NCBI RefSeq assembly: GCF_022419185.1
Contig: NZ_JAJOZK010000007.1
Coordinates: forward strand, 1-64,000
Origin: Thermomonas flagellata
Lineage (GTDB): Bacteria; Pseudomonadota; Gammaproteobacteria; Xanthomonadales; Xanthomonadaceae
DNA: 64,000 nucleotides
Direction of reading: 5' to 3'
Below are positions 13,027 to 21,689 of this stretch, one piece after another; the first letter of the stretch is position 1; each line of letters opens with the position of its first letter. The position numbers and the translations under genes were made by a program. The notes below the pieces were generated by a model. That model saw nothing but the letters and a program-made list of their open reading frames with translations. It ran no database searches and was not told the DNA's origin.

Positions 13027-14174
13027 ACCTGCCCTCGCCCCTGCCCGGCGCGGACGGCCGCCCGCCGACAGTCGGCATCGTCGGCCATGCCGGCGCCTAC
13101 GGCCGCTGGCTGGCGCGCTTCTTCCGCGAGCGCATGGGGCTGGCGGTGCTCGGCAGCGACCCGGCCGAACCGGGCTCGCCGCCGCCGGGCGAGTTGGCCG
13201 CGCGCTGCCAGGTGCTGGTGTTCAGCGTGCCGATCCGGCAGGCCGCGGCGATCATCGCCGCCACCGCGCAGGCCGCGGGCGGCCGCGAGGCCGGTGCGCT
13301 GTGGCTGGACCTGACCTCGATCAAGCAGGCGCCGGTGGCGGCCATGCTCAGCAGCCGGGCCGAGGTCGCCGGGCTGCATCCGATGGCCGCGCCGCCCAAG
13401 ATCGCGACCTTGCACGGGCGCACGCTCGCCGTCTGCCGCGCCCGCACCCAGCGCTGGGAGGCGTGGCTGGAACAGTTCCTGCAGGCCACCGGCGCGCGCG
13501 TGGTCACGGTCGATCCGGCCGCGCACGACCGCGCGATGGCGCTGGTGCAGGGCCTGGTGCATGCCAGCCACATGGCGCAGGCCGAGGTGCTGGCCGCGCT
13601 CGCCGACGAGGCCGGCGGGCTGGCGCTGCTGGATGCGCTCGGCACCGTGGGCCACGCCCTCGACCTGACCGTGACCGGGCGCATCCTCGCCGGCAACCCG
13701 GCGATCTACACCGACATCCAGTTCGACAACCCGCACGTGGCGGCGGTGCTGGAGCGGCTGGCGCAGGCGCTGGCCGACCTGCGCGCGCAGGTCGCGCGCG
13801 GCGACGATGCCGCGCGCGCGGCGCTGGCCGCACGCTTCCTGGCGGCGCCGGCCGCGGCCTTGGGCGGCACGCGGCTGGCCCGGCTGAGCCACGACTTCGA
13901 CCGCCTCGGCGACCTCCAGGCCGACCTGCGCAGCCCGCGCTACGTCAGCGTGTTCCTGCCCGAGGACCGGCCCGGCGCGCTGCGCCGCCTGCTGGCGGTG
14001 TTCGAGCGGCTCGGGGTCAACCTCGCTTCGATCCATTCCTCGCGCACCCCGGCCGGCGAGCTGCACTTCCGGATCGGGCTAGACCCGCTGCCGCTGCCGC
14101 TGGAGGCGCTGTGCGCGGCGATCGCCGAGGCCGGGATCGGGCGCGTGCTGGAGGCCGCGGACGATGCGGCCTGA
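13023..14174 (+). CDS. tyrA: prephenate dehydrogenase with C-terminal ACT domain
   Basis: A 383-residue enzyme of tyrosine synthesis that oxidises and decarboxylates prephenate to 4-hydroxyphenylpyruvate. The nucleotide-binding start is [13 protein letters not shown] (residues 17-29). HPM at 119-121 and the QGLVHASH block at 176-183 are typical of the prephenate-binding helical domain. Residues about 300-383 form an ACT domain ([18 protein letters not shown]), the likely site of tyrosine feedback. The start overlaps the metH stop, placing it in the same transcript. It converges with the DUF2058 gene, leaving only 3 bases between the stops. There is no chorismate mutase domain, unlike enterobacterial TyrA. 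Confidence 0.88.
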
Positions 14175-14177
14175 GCC

Positions 14178-14786
14178 TCACCAGACCAGGTCGTCCGGCA
14201 CCTGGTAGCGCGGGTCGGCGTACGGGTCCTCGGCGGCCGGCGCCTGCGGGTCCACCTTGAGCGCGACCGCCTCCGGGAACACCGCCTCCGCCTCGGCCAG
14301 GGTGGCCGCGTCCACCAGCAGGTAGCGCCCGTGCAGCTGGACCACCCCGAGCTGGCCAGCGTTGAGCGCCTTGAGCTGCTCGGCGGTCACGTGCACGCGC
14401 TTGATCTTGCCGCCGTATTCGAAATGGCGCACGTGCTCGGCCTCGGCCGCGTTGAGGGCACGCCCCTGCAGCAGGGCCTCCAGCCGCGCGCGCGCCTCGC
14501 GCCGCAGCCGCGCCTGCTCCTGGCGCTGGCGCTCGGCCGCGATCCGCTCCTGCTTCTCCTGCTGCGCGCGCAGGGCATAGGCGCGGGCGAGGTCGATCTC
14601 GCCGGGGGTGCGCGGCCTGCCGGCCGGGCGCGGCTTGCCGGGCTGCGTGGACTTCGACTTCGGGGACTTGCCGGCACCGGCGCCCTGCCCGGCGGGCGGC
14701 GCCCCGGCCGCGGGCGGGCGCCGCGGCTCGCGCGGGGCTTCCTTGAAGCCCAGTCCGAGCAGTTGGTCGCGCAGGGAATGGCTCAT
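14178..14786 (-). CDS. DUF2058 protein (YaiL family)
   Basis: A 202-residue hydrophilic, highly charged protein of the DUF2058 family; its function is unknown. The first 15 residues (MSHSLRDQLLGLGFK) match the typical opening of the family. Then come a Pro/Ala/Lys-rich linker, an Arg/Glu/Gln-rich probably coiled region around 60-105, and a C-terminal part with FEYGGKIKRVHV and a basic/aromatic core. I chose ATG at 14784-14786 over an upstream in-frame ATG at 14807 because it gives the family N-terminus. It follows slyX by 20 bases and is probably cotranscribed with it. Confidence 0.75.
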   Translation of the reverse strand: MSHSLRDQLLGLGFKEAPREPRRPPAAGAPPAGQGAGAGKSPKSKSTQPGKPRPAGRPRTPGEIDLARAYALRAQQEKQERIAAERQRQEQARLRREARARLEALLQGRALNAAEAEHVRHFEYGGKIKRVHVTAEQLKALNAGQLGVVQLHGRYLLVDAATLAEAEAVFPEAVALKVDPQAPAAEDPYADPRYQVPDDLVW

Positions 14787-14806
14787 GGTCGGCTCGCAGC
14801 AAGGCA

Positions 14807-15052
14807 TCAGTAATGCGGGGGCGGCGGCTCGCTGGCGGCATCGCCCACCGCGGGCTGCAGCGCCAGCGCGCGCCGCAATTCTCGCAGCTCCTCCAGCGCG
14901 CGGTGCAGGCGCAAGGCATTGGCCGCCTCCTCCGCGCGCGCCTCGGCCAGCGCCTGGCTCAGCTGCTCCAGCGCGTGCTCCTGGAAGGCCAGGCGTTCCT
15001 CCAGCGCCTGCAGCCGGTGCTCCAGGGCGTGGCTGTCCGATCCGGTGGCCAC
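14807..15052 (-). CDS. slyX: SlyX family protein
   Basis: A short 81-residue protein predicted to be almost entirely coiled coil (ALEHRLQALEERLAFQEHAL...), ending in the proline-rich PPPPHY that is typical of SlyX. The cellular role of SlyX is not known. The start is GTG at 15050-15052, four bases after the ugd stop codon, giving a protein of normal family length; longer in-frame versions would run inside ugd. Probably translated together with ugd and the DUF2058 gene. Confidence 0.8.
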   Translation of the reverse strand: MATGSDSHALEHRLQALEERLAFQEHALEQLSQALAEARAEEAANALRLHRALEELRELRRALALQPAVGDAASEPPPPHY

Positions 15053-15056
15053 CGCC

Positions 15057-16406
15057 TCACTCCGGGCGCCGCAGCGAGCGGCCGCGGCCGATGCCGTAGT
15101 AGGCCAGGCCCGCGGCCTCGACCTCGTCGGGCGCGTACACGTTGCGGCCGTCGAACACCACCGCATCGGCCAGCGCCGCGCGCAGGCGCGCGAAGTCCGG
15201 GCTGCGGAACTGCTTCCACTCGGTCACCACCGCCAGCGCGTCCGCGCCTTCGAGTGCGGCATAGGCGTTGTCGCACAGGCACAGGTCGGCGCGCGCGCCG
15301 TAGATCCGGCGCGCCTCGTCCATCGCCTCCGGATCGAACGCGCGCACCCGCGCACCGGCCTGCCACAGCTGCGCCAGCAGGGTGCGACTGGAGGCCTCGC
15401 GCATGTCGTCGGTGTTGGGCTTGAACGCCAGCCCCCACAGCGCGATGGTCTTGCCGCGCAGGGCCTCGGCGCCGCCGTAGTGGCGCGCCATCAGCGCGAA
15501 CAGGTGCTGCTTCTGGGCGGCATTCACCGCCTCTACCGCGTGCAGCAGGCGCGGGGTCACCCCGTACTGCTCGGCGGTGCGCGCCAGCGCCTGCACGTCC
15601 TTGGGGAAGCAGGAGCCGCCGTAGCCAGCGCCGGGGTAGATGAAGTGCCAGCCGATGCGCGGGTCGGAGCCGATGCCCTTGCGCACCATCTCCACGTCCG
15701 CGCCGACCTGCTCGGCGATGTTGGCGATCTCGTTCATGAAGCTGATCTTGGTCGCCAGCATCGCGTTGGCGGCGTACTTGGTCAGCTCCGCCGAGCGCAC
15801 GTCCATCGCCACGATCCGCTCGTGGTTGCGGTTGAAAGGCGCATACAGCCGGCGCAGGGTGTCCAGCGCCGCCGGGCTGTCGGTGCCGATCACGATCCGG
15901 TCCGGGCGCATGCAGTCCTCGACCGCGGCGCCCTCCTTCAGGAACTCCGGGTTGGAGACCACGTCGAAGCGGAGGTCCGCGCCGCGCGCGGCCAGCTCCT
16001 CCGCGATCGCCGCGCGCACGCGGTCGGCGGTGCCCACCGGCACGGTGGACTTGTCCACCACGATCGCCGGGCGCTGCAGGTGGCGGCCGATGGTGCGCGC
16101 CACCGCCAGCACGTACTGCAGGTCGGCGCTGCCGTCCTCGTCCGGCGGGGTGCCGACCGCGATGAACAGCACGTCGCCGTGTGCGATCCCGGCGCCGGCG
16201 TCGGTGGTGAAGCGCAGCCGGCCGGCGGCGTGGTTGGCCTTGACCATCGGCTCCAGGCCCGGCTCGTAGATCGGCACCACGCCGCGGTTGAGGCCTTCGA
16301 CCTTGGCCGCGTCGATGTCGATGCAGACCACGTCGTGGCCGACTTCGGCCAGGCAGGTGCCGGTCACCAGGCCGACGTAGCCGGTGCCGAAGATGCTCAC
16401 GCGCAT
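15057..16406 (-). CDS. ugd: UDP-glucose 6-dehydrogenase
   Basis: A 449-residue cytoplasmic enzyme that oxidises UDP-glucose twice with NAD to UDP-glucuronate, a precursor for exopolysaccharide and lipopolysaccharide sugars. GTGYVG at residues 7-12 is the NAD loop, and GSCFPKD with catalytic Cys266 is intact. [10 protein letters not shown] in the C-terminal domain is the usual third block. Length is normal. The gene is downstream of two FKBP-type isomerases and upstream of slyX on the minus strand. It is not next to an obvious polysaccharide cluster here, so which glycan uses the product is unknown. Confidence 0.95.
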   Translation of the reverse strand: MRVSIFGTGYVGLVTGTCLAEVGHDVVCIDIDAAKVEGLNRGVVPIYEPGLEPMVKANHAAGRLRFTTDAGAGIAHGDVLFIAVGTPPDEDGSADLQYVLAVARTIGRHLQRPAIVVDKSTVPVGTADRVRAAIAEELAARGADLRFDVVSNPEFLKEGAAVEDCMRPDRIVIGTDSPAALDTLRRLYAPFNRNHERIVAMDVRSAELTKYAANAMLATKISFMNEIANIAEQVGADVEMVRKGIGSDPRIGWHFIYPGAGYGGSCFPKDVQALARTAEQYGVTPRLLHAVEAVNAAQKQHLFALMARHYGGAEALRGKTIALWGLAFKPNTDDMREASSRTLLAQLWQAGARVRAFDPEAMDEARRIYGARADLCLCDNAYAALEGADALAVVTEWKQFRSPDFARLRAALADAVVFDGRNVYAPDEVEAAGLAYYGIGRGRSLRRPE

Positions 16407-16479
16407 GCGCTGGGAACTCCGTGCGGCGGGTTGCGCGGGGGGCGCACCGCGAGGGTACGCCCGCCCCGCGACGGCGCGG

Positions 16480-17262
16480 TTACTTGGCCGGGGCCTGGCC
16501 CTTCGGCGGCTTGATGATGTCCAGCAACTCGACCTCGAACACCAGCACCTGGTTGGGGCCGATCATCGGCGGCGCCTGCTCGCCGTAGGCCAGCTTGGCC
16601 GGGATCCAGAACTTGAACTTGGAGCCGACCGGCATCAGCTGCAGGCCCTCGCTCCAGCCCGGGATGACGCCCTGCAACGGCAGCACCGCCGGCTCGCCGC
16701 GGTCGTAGGAGCTGTCGAACACCTTGCCGTCGAGCAGGCTGCCCTTGTACTGCACCTTGACCCCGTCGGTTGGGCCCGGCTTGGGGCCCTTGCCCTCGGT
16801 GATCACCTGGTACTCGAGCCCGCTCGGGGTGGTCACCACACCCGGCTTCTTGGCGTTCTCGGCCAGGAACTTCTCGCCGGCCTCGAGGTTGGACTTGGCC
16901 TCGGCCATCATCTTGGCGATCTGCTTGGCCTGCATCTTCTGCGCGAAGGCCTCGAACACCGCCTTGGCCTGCTGGTCGTCGAGCAGCACCTTCTCACCGG
17001 CCAGCTGCGCGCGCATCGCCTTCACCACGGTGTCGACGTTGATCTCGTCCTTGATCTCGGACAGCTGCTTGCCCATCGCCAGGCCGATCGCGTAGCTGAT
17101 CTGCTCCTTCTCGGTCGGCAGGCCGGGATAGGCGCTCTTGCCGGGCTCGGACTTGGCGGCGTCGGCCTTGGCATCGGCCGGCTTGGCGCCCGGCTTGTCG
17201 CAGGCGGACAGGGCCAGCACGCTGGCGAGGGCGACGGCGGTGGCGCGGATGGCGGGTTTCAT
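16480..17262 (-). CDS. FKBP-type peptidyl-prolyl isomerase, lipoprotein
   Basis: A 260-residue FkpA/Mip-like isomerase. Residues 1-20 are a signal peptide with lipobox LSAC (Cys21), so the protein should be lipid-anchored in the periplasm. Residues about 50-135 are the helical FKBP dimerisation domain ([15 protein letters not shown]). Residues about 150-252 are the FKBP domain, with [26 protein letters not shown] and [10 protein letters not shown]. It probably assists folding of envelope proteins. The next gene upstream is a related FKBP, making a tandem pair. The C-terminal lysine/proline tail ([10 protein letters not shown]) is short. Confidence 0.9.
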   Translation of the reverse strand: MKPAIRATAVALASVLALSACDKPGAKPADAKADAAKSEPGKSAYPGLPTEKEQISYAIGLAMGKQLSEIKDEINVDTVVKAMRAQLAGEKVLLDDQQAKAVFEAFAQKMQAKQIAKMMAEAKSNLEAGEKFLAENAKKPGVVTTPSGLEYQVITEGKGPKPGPTDGVKVQYKGSLLDGKVFDSSYDRGEPAVLPLQGVIPGWSEGLQLMPVGSKFKFWIPAKLAYGEQAPPMIGPNQVLVFEVELLDIIKPPKGQAPAK

Positions 17263-17344
17263 CGGATTGCTTGCTCCGGGATCGGGGGAATCAGGCCCGC
17301 GCGGGGCGCGGGAGGAAGGTGCCGGCGCGGCCGGCGCGGCGGGC

Positions 17345-18268
17345 CTACTGCACGCCCAGCAGTTCGACGTCGAATTCCAGCACGGCGTTGGGACCGATCG
17401 ATCCGTCGGGAGTTCCGCGCTCGCCGTAGGCGAGCTTGGCCGGGATCCAGAACCGGTACTTGCCGCCGACCGGCATCAGGCCGAGGCCCTCGGTCCAGCC
17501 GGGGATGACCTGATTGAGGCCGAACTCGGCCGGCTCGCCGCGCCGGTAGGAACTGTCGAACACCGTGCCGTCCAGTAGCCGGCCTTCGTAGTTCACGCGC
17601 ACGCTCTGGCCCGGCTTGGGGCGCACCCCGTTGCCCTGGCGCAGCACCATGTACTGCAGCCCGCTGGGGGTGGTGAACACGCCCTTGACCGTCTTGTTGC
17701 GGGCCAGGAACTCCTCGCCCGCCTTCTGGTTGGCCTCCGCCTGTGCGCTACGCTGAGCAGCCCGCGCGGCGGCGACCTTGGCCGCCAGCCCGGACAGCAG
17801 CGCGCGCACGCGCGCATCGTCCAGTGCCGGCTTCGCATCGGGGGTGCTAGCTGCGCGCAGGCCGGCGACCAGCATCGGCACGTCGAACTCGGCGCGCACC
17901 GGCGCCAGCTTGCTGCCGACATCGGCGCCGATCAGATAGCCGACCTGCTGGCGATCCGGCGCCGGCGCACTGCCGCCGCTGCGGCGCGCATTGATGCTGG
18001 TCATCAGGGCATTCGCGGTGGCTTTGGCCGCGGCGGGCTCCAGCAGCGGCTTGCCACCGGCCAGCGCGTTTTCCAGCGCGCGCTGGAACGCCGCCATGTC
18101 CATGTCCGGCACTGCCAGCCCAATCGAGCGGCCAACGTCCATGCCGATGGCATAGCCGAGTTGGTCGCGTTCGCTGACGGGCGCCGAAGCCGGGGTCTGG
18201 GCGGCGGCCGGCAGCGCGAGCACGGCGGCGAGCAGCAGCGCGCAAAAGGCGCGCGGGCGGACGATCAT
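17345..18268 (-). CDS. FKBP-type peptidyl-prolyl isomerase, periplasmic
   Basis: A 307-residue paralogue of the next gene. Residues 1-23 form a normal signal peptide (cleavage predicted after AAA at 21-23; no lipobox), so this copy should be soluble in the periplasm. Two stretches resemble the FKBP N-terminal dimerisation domain ([16 protein letters not shown] near 40 and [16 protein letters not shown] near 110). This suggests a duplicated N-terminal domain and explains the extra length compared with the 260-residue neighbour. The FKBP domain occupies about 200-307. The start is ATG at 18266-18268, with GGAG 9 bases upstream; an ATG six codons earlier would disrupt the signal peptide. Confidence 0.86.
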   Translation of the reverse strand: MIVRPRAFCALLLAAVLALPAAAQTPASAPVSERDQLGYAIGMDVGRSIGLAVPDMDMAAFQRALENALAGGKPLLEPAAAKATANALMTSINARRSGGSAPAPDRQQVGYLIGADVGSKLAPVRAEFDVPMLVAGLRAASTPDAKPALDDARVRALLSGLAAKVAAARAAQRSAQAEANQKAGEEFLARNKTVKGVFTTPSGLQYMVLRQGNGVRPKPGQSVRVNYEGRLLDGTVFDSSYRRGEPAEFGLNQVIPGWTEGLGLMPVGGKYRFWIPAKLAYGERGTPDGSIGPNAVLEFDVELLGVQ

Positions 18269-18395
18269 GCAGTGACTCCAAGGCATCTGGGAGGGCGGAC
18301 CCGCTCGGCGGGCGCGCGCGCATTGTCGGCCGCCGTCCGCCGGGCGGCAATCCCATGGTGGCCACGCGTATGCCATTGGTTGGGGCGCAGCGGGC

Positions 18396-18423
18396 TTGAC
18401 CGGTGCGATTCTGGTGTTATAGT
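18396..18423 (+). promoter_or_regulatory. sigma70-type promoter of the GntR/ABC operon
   Basis: TTGACC at 18396-18401 and TATAGT at 18418-18423 are separated by 16 bases, close to consensus and the clearest promoter in the window. Transcription should begin near 18430 and read the small secreted protein, GntR regulator and ABC genes. The -10 box lies inside an inverted repeat. Confidence 0.75.
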
Positions 18424-18436
18424 CATCTACAACACC
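18413..18436 (+). promoter_or_regulatory. inverted-repeat operator overlapping the -10 box
   Basis: GGTGTT at 18413-18418 and AACACC at 18431-18436 are perfect six-base arms. Over 24 bases the two halves match at 9 of 12 positions. The arms span the -10 and transcription start, as expected for a repressor site. GntR proteins of the YtrA type act on such GTGT/ACAC-containing palindromes and the regulator gene is in the same transcript, so autorepression is likely. Confidence 0.65.
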
Positions 18437-18461
18437 AATCATGCAAGGCAGGAGGTGCGCG

Positions 18462-18692
18462 ATGCACCGCAGACTCCAGAATGCGCGAACGGGCCTCATC
18501 GCCTGCGGCCTGCTCGGGCTGGCGCTGGCCTCCCTGGCACGACCGCTGCCGGCGGCGGCCGACTTGGCCACGCCCGTGCTCGCGGCCGACGGCCCGGTGG
18601 CGGCCGACGGCGACCACGCGCGCCGCCCGTCGCGCCGCGGCGGGCAGTCGTCGGTCGCCATGCCCTTCTACTCCTTCGCGCGCCGGGGGTGA
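18462..18692 (+). CDS. small secreted protein, first gene of the GntR/ABC operon
   Basis: A 76-residue protein starting at ATG 18462, with a perfect GGAGG at 18451-18455 six bases upstream. Residues 1 to about 33 look like a signal peptide (basic MHRRLQNAR, hydrophobic [15 protein letters not shown], then ARPLPAAAD). The mature part of about 43 residues is Ala/Arg-rich and carries a basic patch [10 protein letters not shown] before the C-terminal end [11 protein letters not shown] do not recognise it. The strong ribosome site and its position four bases before the GntR gene support it as real. It may be a secreted peptide or an envelope accessory of the ABC system. Confidence 0.6.
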   Translation: MHRRLQNARTGLIACGLLGLALASLARPLPAAADLATPVLAADGPVAADGDHARRPSRRGGQSSVAMPFYSFARRG

Positions 18693-18696
18693 GGCC

Positions 18697-19068
18697 ATGA
18701 CCGGCGTGGAATGGAGCGAGGGCATCCCGATCTACCGCCAGCTCAAGGAGCGGGTGATCGCGATGCTGCTGGACGGCGCGCTCAAGCCCGGCGACGCCCT
18801 GCCCTCGGTGCGCCAGGTGGCGGCGGAGTACCAGCTCAACCCGATCACGGTCTCGCGCGCCTACCAGGAACTGGTGGACGAGCAGTTGGTGGAGAAGCGC
18901 CGCGGGCTGGGCATGTACGTGACCGAGGGCGCCACCGCGCGCCTGCGCCAGAGCGAGCGCGAGCGCTTCCTGCGCGAGGAATGGCCGCAGGTGCTCGAGC
19001 GCATGCAGCGGCTGGGGCTGGACCCGGCCGAACTGCTCGATCCGCAATCCAAATGGGGGCACAAGTGA
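18697..19068 (+). CDS. GntR-family transcriptional regulator, YtrA subfamily
   Basis: A 123-residue regulator. Residues about 10-78 are the GntR winged helix (PIYRQLKERVIAMLLDGAL, then LPSVRQVAAEYQLNPITVSRAYQEL). The C-terminal tail of about 40 residues is short and helical, which is characteristic of the YtrA subfamily, whose members repress ABC transporter operons. The stop overlaps the ABC ATPase start by GTGA. It is probably the protein that binds the inverted repeat in the promoter upstream. The ligand is unknown; in related systems cell-envelope stress relieves repression. Confidence 0.9.
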   Translation: MTGVEWSEGIPIYRQLKERVIAMLLDGALKPGDALPSVRQVAAEYQLNPITVSRAYQELVDEQLVEKRRGLGMYVTEGATARLRQSERERFLREEWPQVLERMQRLGLDPAELLDPQSKWGHK

Positions 19069-19928
19069 ACACGCACGTGATCCGCGCACGCGGCCTGCGC
19101 AAGGCCTACAAGCACACGCTGGCGCTGGACGGCGCCAGCTTCGAGATCCCCGCCGGGCGGATCGTCGGCCTGATCGGCCCCAACGGCGCCGGCAAGACCA
19201 CCGCGCTCAAGGCCATCCTCGGCCTGATCCCGTTCGAGGGCGAGCTGGACGTGCTCGGGCGCGACCCGCGCACCCAGCGCGATGCGCTGATGAACGACGT
19301 CTGCTTCATCGCCGACGTGGCCGTGCTGCCGCGCTGGATCACGGTGGCGCAGGCGATCGACTTCGTCGCCGGGGTGCACCCGCGCTTCGATGCCGCGCGC
19401 TGCCGGCGCTTCCTGGAAGGCACCCAGCTCACGCCCAAGATGAAGGTGCGCGAGATGTCCAAGGGCATGATCGTGCAGCTGCACCTGGCGCTGGTGATGG
19501 CGATCGACGCCCGCCTGCTGGTGCTGGACGAGCCCACCCTCGGCCTGGACATCCTCTACCGCAAGCAGTTCTACCAGCGCCTGCTGGAGGACTACTTCGA
19601 CGAGCACAAGACCATCCTGGTCACCACCCACCAGGTCGAGGAGATCGAGCACATCCTGACCGACGTGATGTTCATCCGCGGCGGCAAGGTGGTGCTGGAC
19701 GCAGCGATGGACAGCCTCGGCGAGCGCTACACCGAAGTGCTGGTCAACGCCGACCGGCTGGAGGCCGCGCGCGCGCTGCGGCCGATCGACGAGCGCAGCC
19801 TGCCGTTCGGCAAGAGCGTGCTGCTGTACGACGGCGCCGACCCGGCGCGCCTGGCCGAGCTGGGCGAGACGCGCACGCCCGGCCTGGCCGACCTGTTCGT
19901 CGCCACCATGAAGGGGACCTACGCATGA
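19065..19928 (+). CDS. ABC transporter ATP-binding protein
   Basis: A 287-residue ATPase with Walker A GPNGAGKTT at residues 38-46, Walker B LLVLDEPTLGLD at 151-162 and the switch histidine H189. The signature motif is degenerate (MSKGM at 131-135 instead of LSGGQ), as often seen in the YtrB-like branch. The start is GTG 19065, overlapping the GntR stop and preceded by GGGGGC; an ATG at 19053 is possible. With the permease it forms a two-part transporter, most likely an exporter or envelope-stress module. Residues after about 215 form a family-typical C-terminal extension. Confidence 0.9.
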   Translation: MNTHVIRARGLRKAYKHTLALDGASFEIPAGRIVGLIGPNGAGKTTALKAILGLIPFEGELDVLGRDPRTQRDALMNDVCFIADVAVLPRWITVAQAIDFVAGVHPRFDAARCRRFLEGTQLTPKMKVREMSKGMIVQLHLALVMAIDARLLVLDEPTLGLDILYRKQFYQRLLEDYFDEHKTILVTTHQVEEIEHILTDVMFIRGGKVVLDAAMDSLGERYTEVLVNADRLEAARALRPIDERSLPFGKSVLLYDGADPARLAELGETRTPGLADLFVATMKGTYA

Positions 19929-20908
19929 ACACCGCCACCCTCACGGCCTCCGGCCGCTTCAAGACCCTGCTCAAGCGCGAATACTGGGAGAACCGCGGCG
20001 GCTTCCTGTGGGCACCGCTGATCGCCGGCACCGTGGTCAGCACCCTGGCCTTCCTCGGTGCCCTGGCCGGCAGCCTCACCGCCCATCAGAAGGGCGTGCG
20101 CTCCGGCATGGTGATCGACGATGCGAGCCTGCAGGGCGACAAGCTCAACGCCGTCATCGGCGGCATGGGCGACGGCATGCTCATGGCCGGCATGGTGCTC
20201 AGCGCCGTGGTGCTGGCGTTCGTGGTGTTCTTCTATGCCCTCGGCAGCCTGTACGACGAGCGCAAGGACCGCAGCGTGCTGTTCTGGAAGTCGCTGCCGG
20301 TGTCCGACACCGAGACGGTGCTGTCCAAGCTGGCCTGGGCCGTGCTGCTCGCGCCGCTGCTCGCGATCGCGGTCGGGGTCGTGGTGGGCCTGGCGCTGTG
20401 GGTCATCACCGCGCTGACCCTGACCGTGAACGGGCTGCCGGCCGGCTTCGCGGTGTTCACCCACTCCCACCCGCTGCGCGTGATCGGCTACCTGCTCGGC
20501 CTGCTGCCGGTCTACGCGCTGTGGTCGCTGCCGACGGTCGGCTGGCTGATGCTGGTCTCCGCCTGGGCGCGCAGCAAGCCGTTCCTGTGGGCCGTGCTGG
20601 TGCCGGTGCTGGCCGCGGCCACGATCAGCCTGCTCACCGGCATCCTGGGCCTGAACATCGACCTCGGCCGGGTCTGGTACGTGATCTACCGGCTGCTGCT
20701 GAGCGTGGCCATGGGCAGCTGGTTCCCGGCCGCGCGCGGGTTCGACGACCGCGTCCAGATCCAGGGACCGGACGAACTGAGCCGCGTGCTCGACCTGACC
20801 CGCAGCCTGCACGCACTGGCCACCGCCGACCTCTGGATCGGCGCCGCAGTCGGCGTGGGCATGGTCCTGCTCGCCATCCGCCTGCGCCGCTGGCGCGACG
20901 ACGCCTGA
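19925..20908 (+). CDS. ABC transporter permease (ABC-2 like)
   Basis: A 327-residue membrane protein with about six hydrophobic segments: approximately 29-50, 86-108, 138-165, 186-208, 220-243 and 300-318. A soluble loop between the first two contains KGVRSGMVIDDASLQGDKL. Its start overlaps the ATPase stop by ATGA. It lacks the EAA loop of import permeases, which fits an ABC-2 export-type module. The substrate is unknown. Confidence 0.85.
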   Translation: MNTATLTASGRFKTLLKREYWENRGGFLWAPLIAGTVVSTLAFLGALAGSLTAHQKGVRSGMVIDDASLQGDKLNAVIGGMGDGMLMAGMVLSAVVLAFVVFFYALGSLYDERKDRSVLFWKSLPVSDTETVLSKLAWAVLLAPLLAIAVGVVVGLALWVITALTLTVNGLPAGFAVFTHSHPLRVIGYLLGLLPVYALWSLPTVGWLMLVSAWARSKPFLWAVLVPVLAAATISLLTGILGLNIDLGRVWYVIYRLLLSVAMGSWFPAARGFDDRVQIQGPDELSRVLDLTRSLHALATADLWIGAAVGVGMVLLAIRLRRWRDDA

Positions 20909-20942
20909 GCCTGCGCTCCCCCTGCCTTCGAGGAATCCGACC

Positions 20943-21656
20943 ATGCGCCGCACTCCGCCGATTTCCTTCGCCCCATTCGCTCCCTTCGTTCTCGCCGCCG
21001 CCCTGCCGCTGGCCGCCTGCAGCCCCGCGGGCGGCCCGCCCCCGCCGCCCGCGGCCGGCCAGCCCGCCGCCGGCAGTGGCGGATCCTCCAACCTGATTGG
21101 CCGCAAGGTCGAGGAGGCACTGGCACAGGCGCGCAAGGAGCTGCGCGAGGGCAACATCAGCCTCAACGGCGATCTCGCCATCGATGTCAATGGCCACCGC
21201 GTGCGCCGCCCGGACGCGGCGCTGCCGAAGGCCGAGATCACCCCGCAGGGCGACCTGCTGGTGGCCGGCAAGCCGGTGGCGATCGACGCCGCCCAGCGCC
21301 GGCAGCTGCTGGACTACCGCCAGCACGTGATCGCGCTAGCCGAGGCAGGGATGGCGATCGGCGGCAAGGGCGCCGACATCGCCGGCGAGGCGGTCTCCGG
21401 CGCGCTGTCGGCGGTCTTCGGCGGCGAGCAGGCGCGCCAGGACTTCGAGCGCCGGATGCAGGCCAAGAGCGACCAGATCGAAGCCGAGGCACGCAAGCTG
21501 TGCGTGCAGCTGCCGCCGCTGCTGGCGCTGCAGCAGTCGCTGGCGGCCTCGCTGCCGGCGTTCAAGCCCTACGCCACCATGACCCAGTCCGACATCGACG
21601 ACTGCAGCAAGCACGGCAAGGGCAGCGGGGTGGCGGTCACCGCCGCCGGCGGCTGA
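20943..21656 (+). CDS. DUF2884 (YggN-like) lipoprotein
   Basis: A 237-residue predicted lipoprotein: signal peptide with lipobox LAAC (Cys26), then a Gly/Pro/Ala-rich linker, then a DUF2884-like body (SLNGDLAIDVNGHRVRRPDAALPKAEITPQGDLLV). The C-terminal half has two conserved cysteines (KLCVQL and DDCSKH) that could form a disulfide in the periplasm. It lies 34 bases after the permease with GAGGAA before the ATG, so it may belong to the same transcript. Function unknown. Confidence 0.72.
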   Translation: MRRTPPISFAPFAPFVLAAALPLAACSPAGGPPPPPAAGQPAAGSGGSSNLIGRKVEEALAQARKELREGNISLNGDLAIDVNGHRVRRPDAALPKAEITPQGDLLVAGKPVAIDAAQRRQLLDYRQHVIALAEAGMAIGGKGADIAGEAVSGALSAVFGGEQARQDFERRMQAKSDQIEAEARKLCVQLPPLLALQQSLAASLPAFKPYATMTQSDIDDCSKHGKGSGVAVTAAGG

Positions 21657-21689
21657 TCGCGGCGGCAGATGCGGCAGGCGCCGCGGCGG

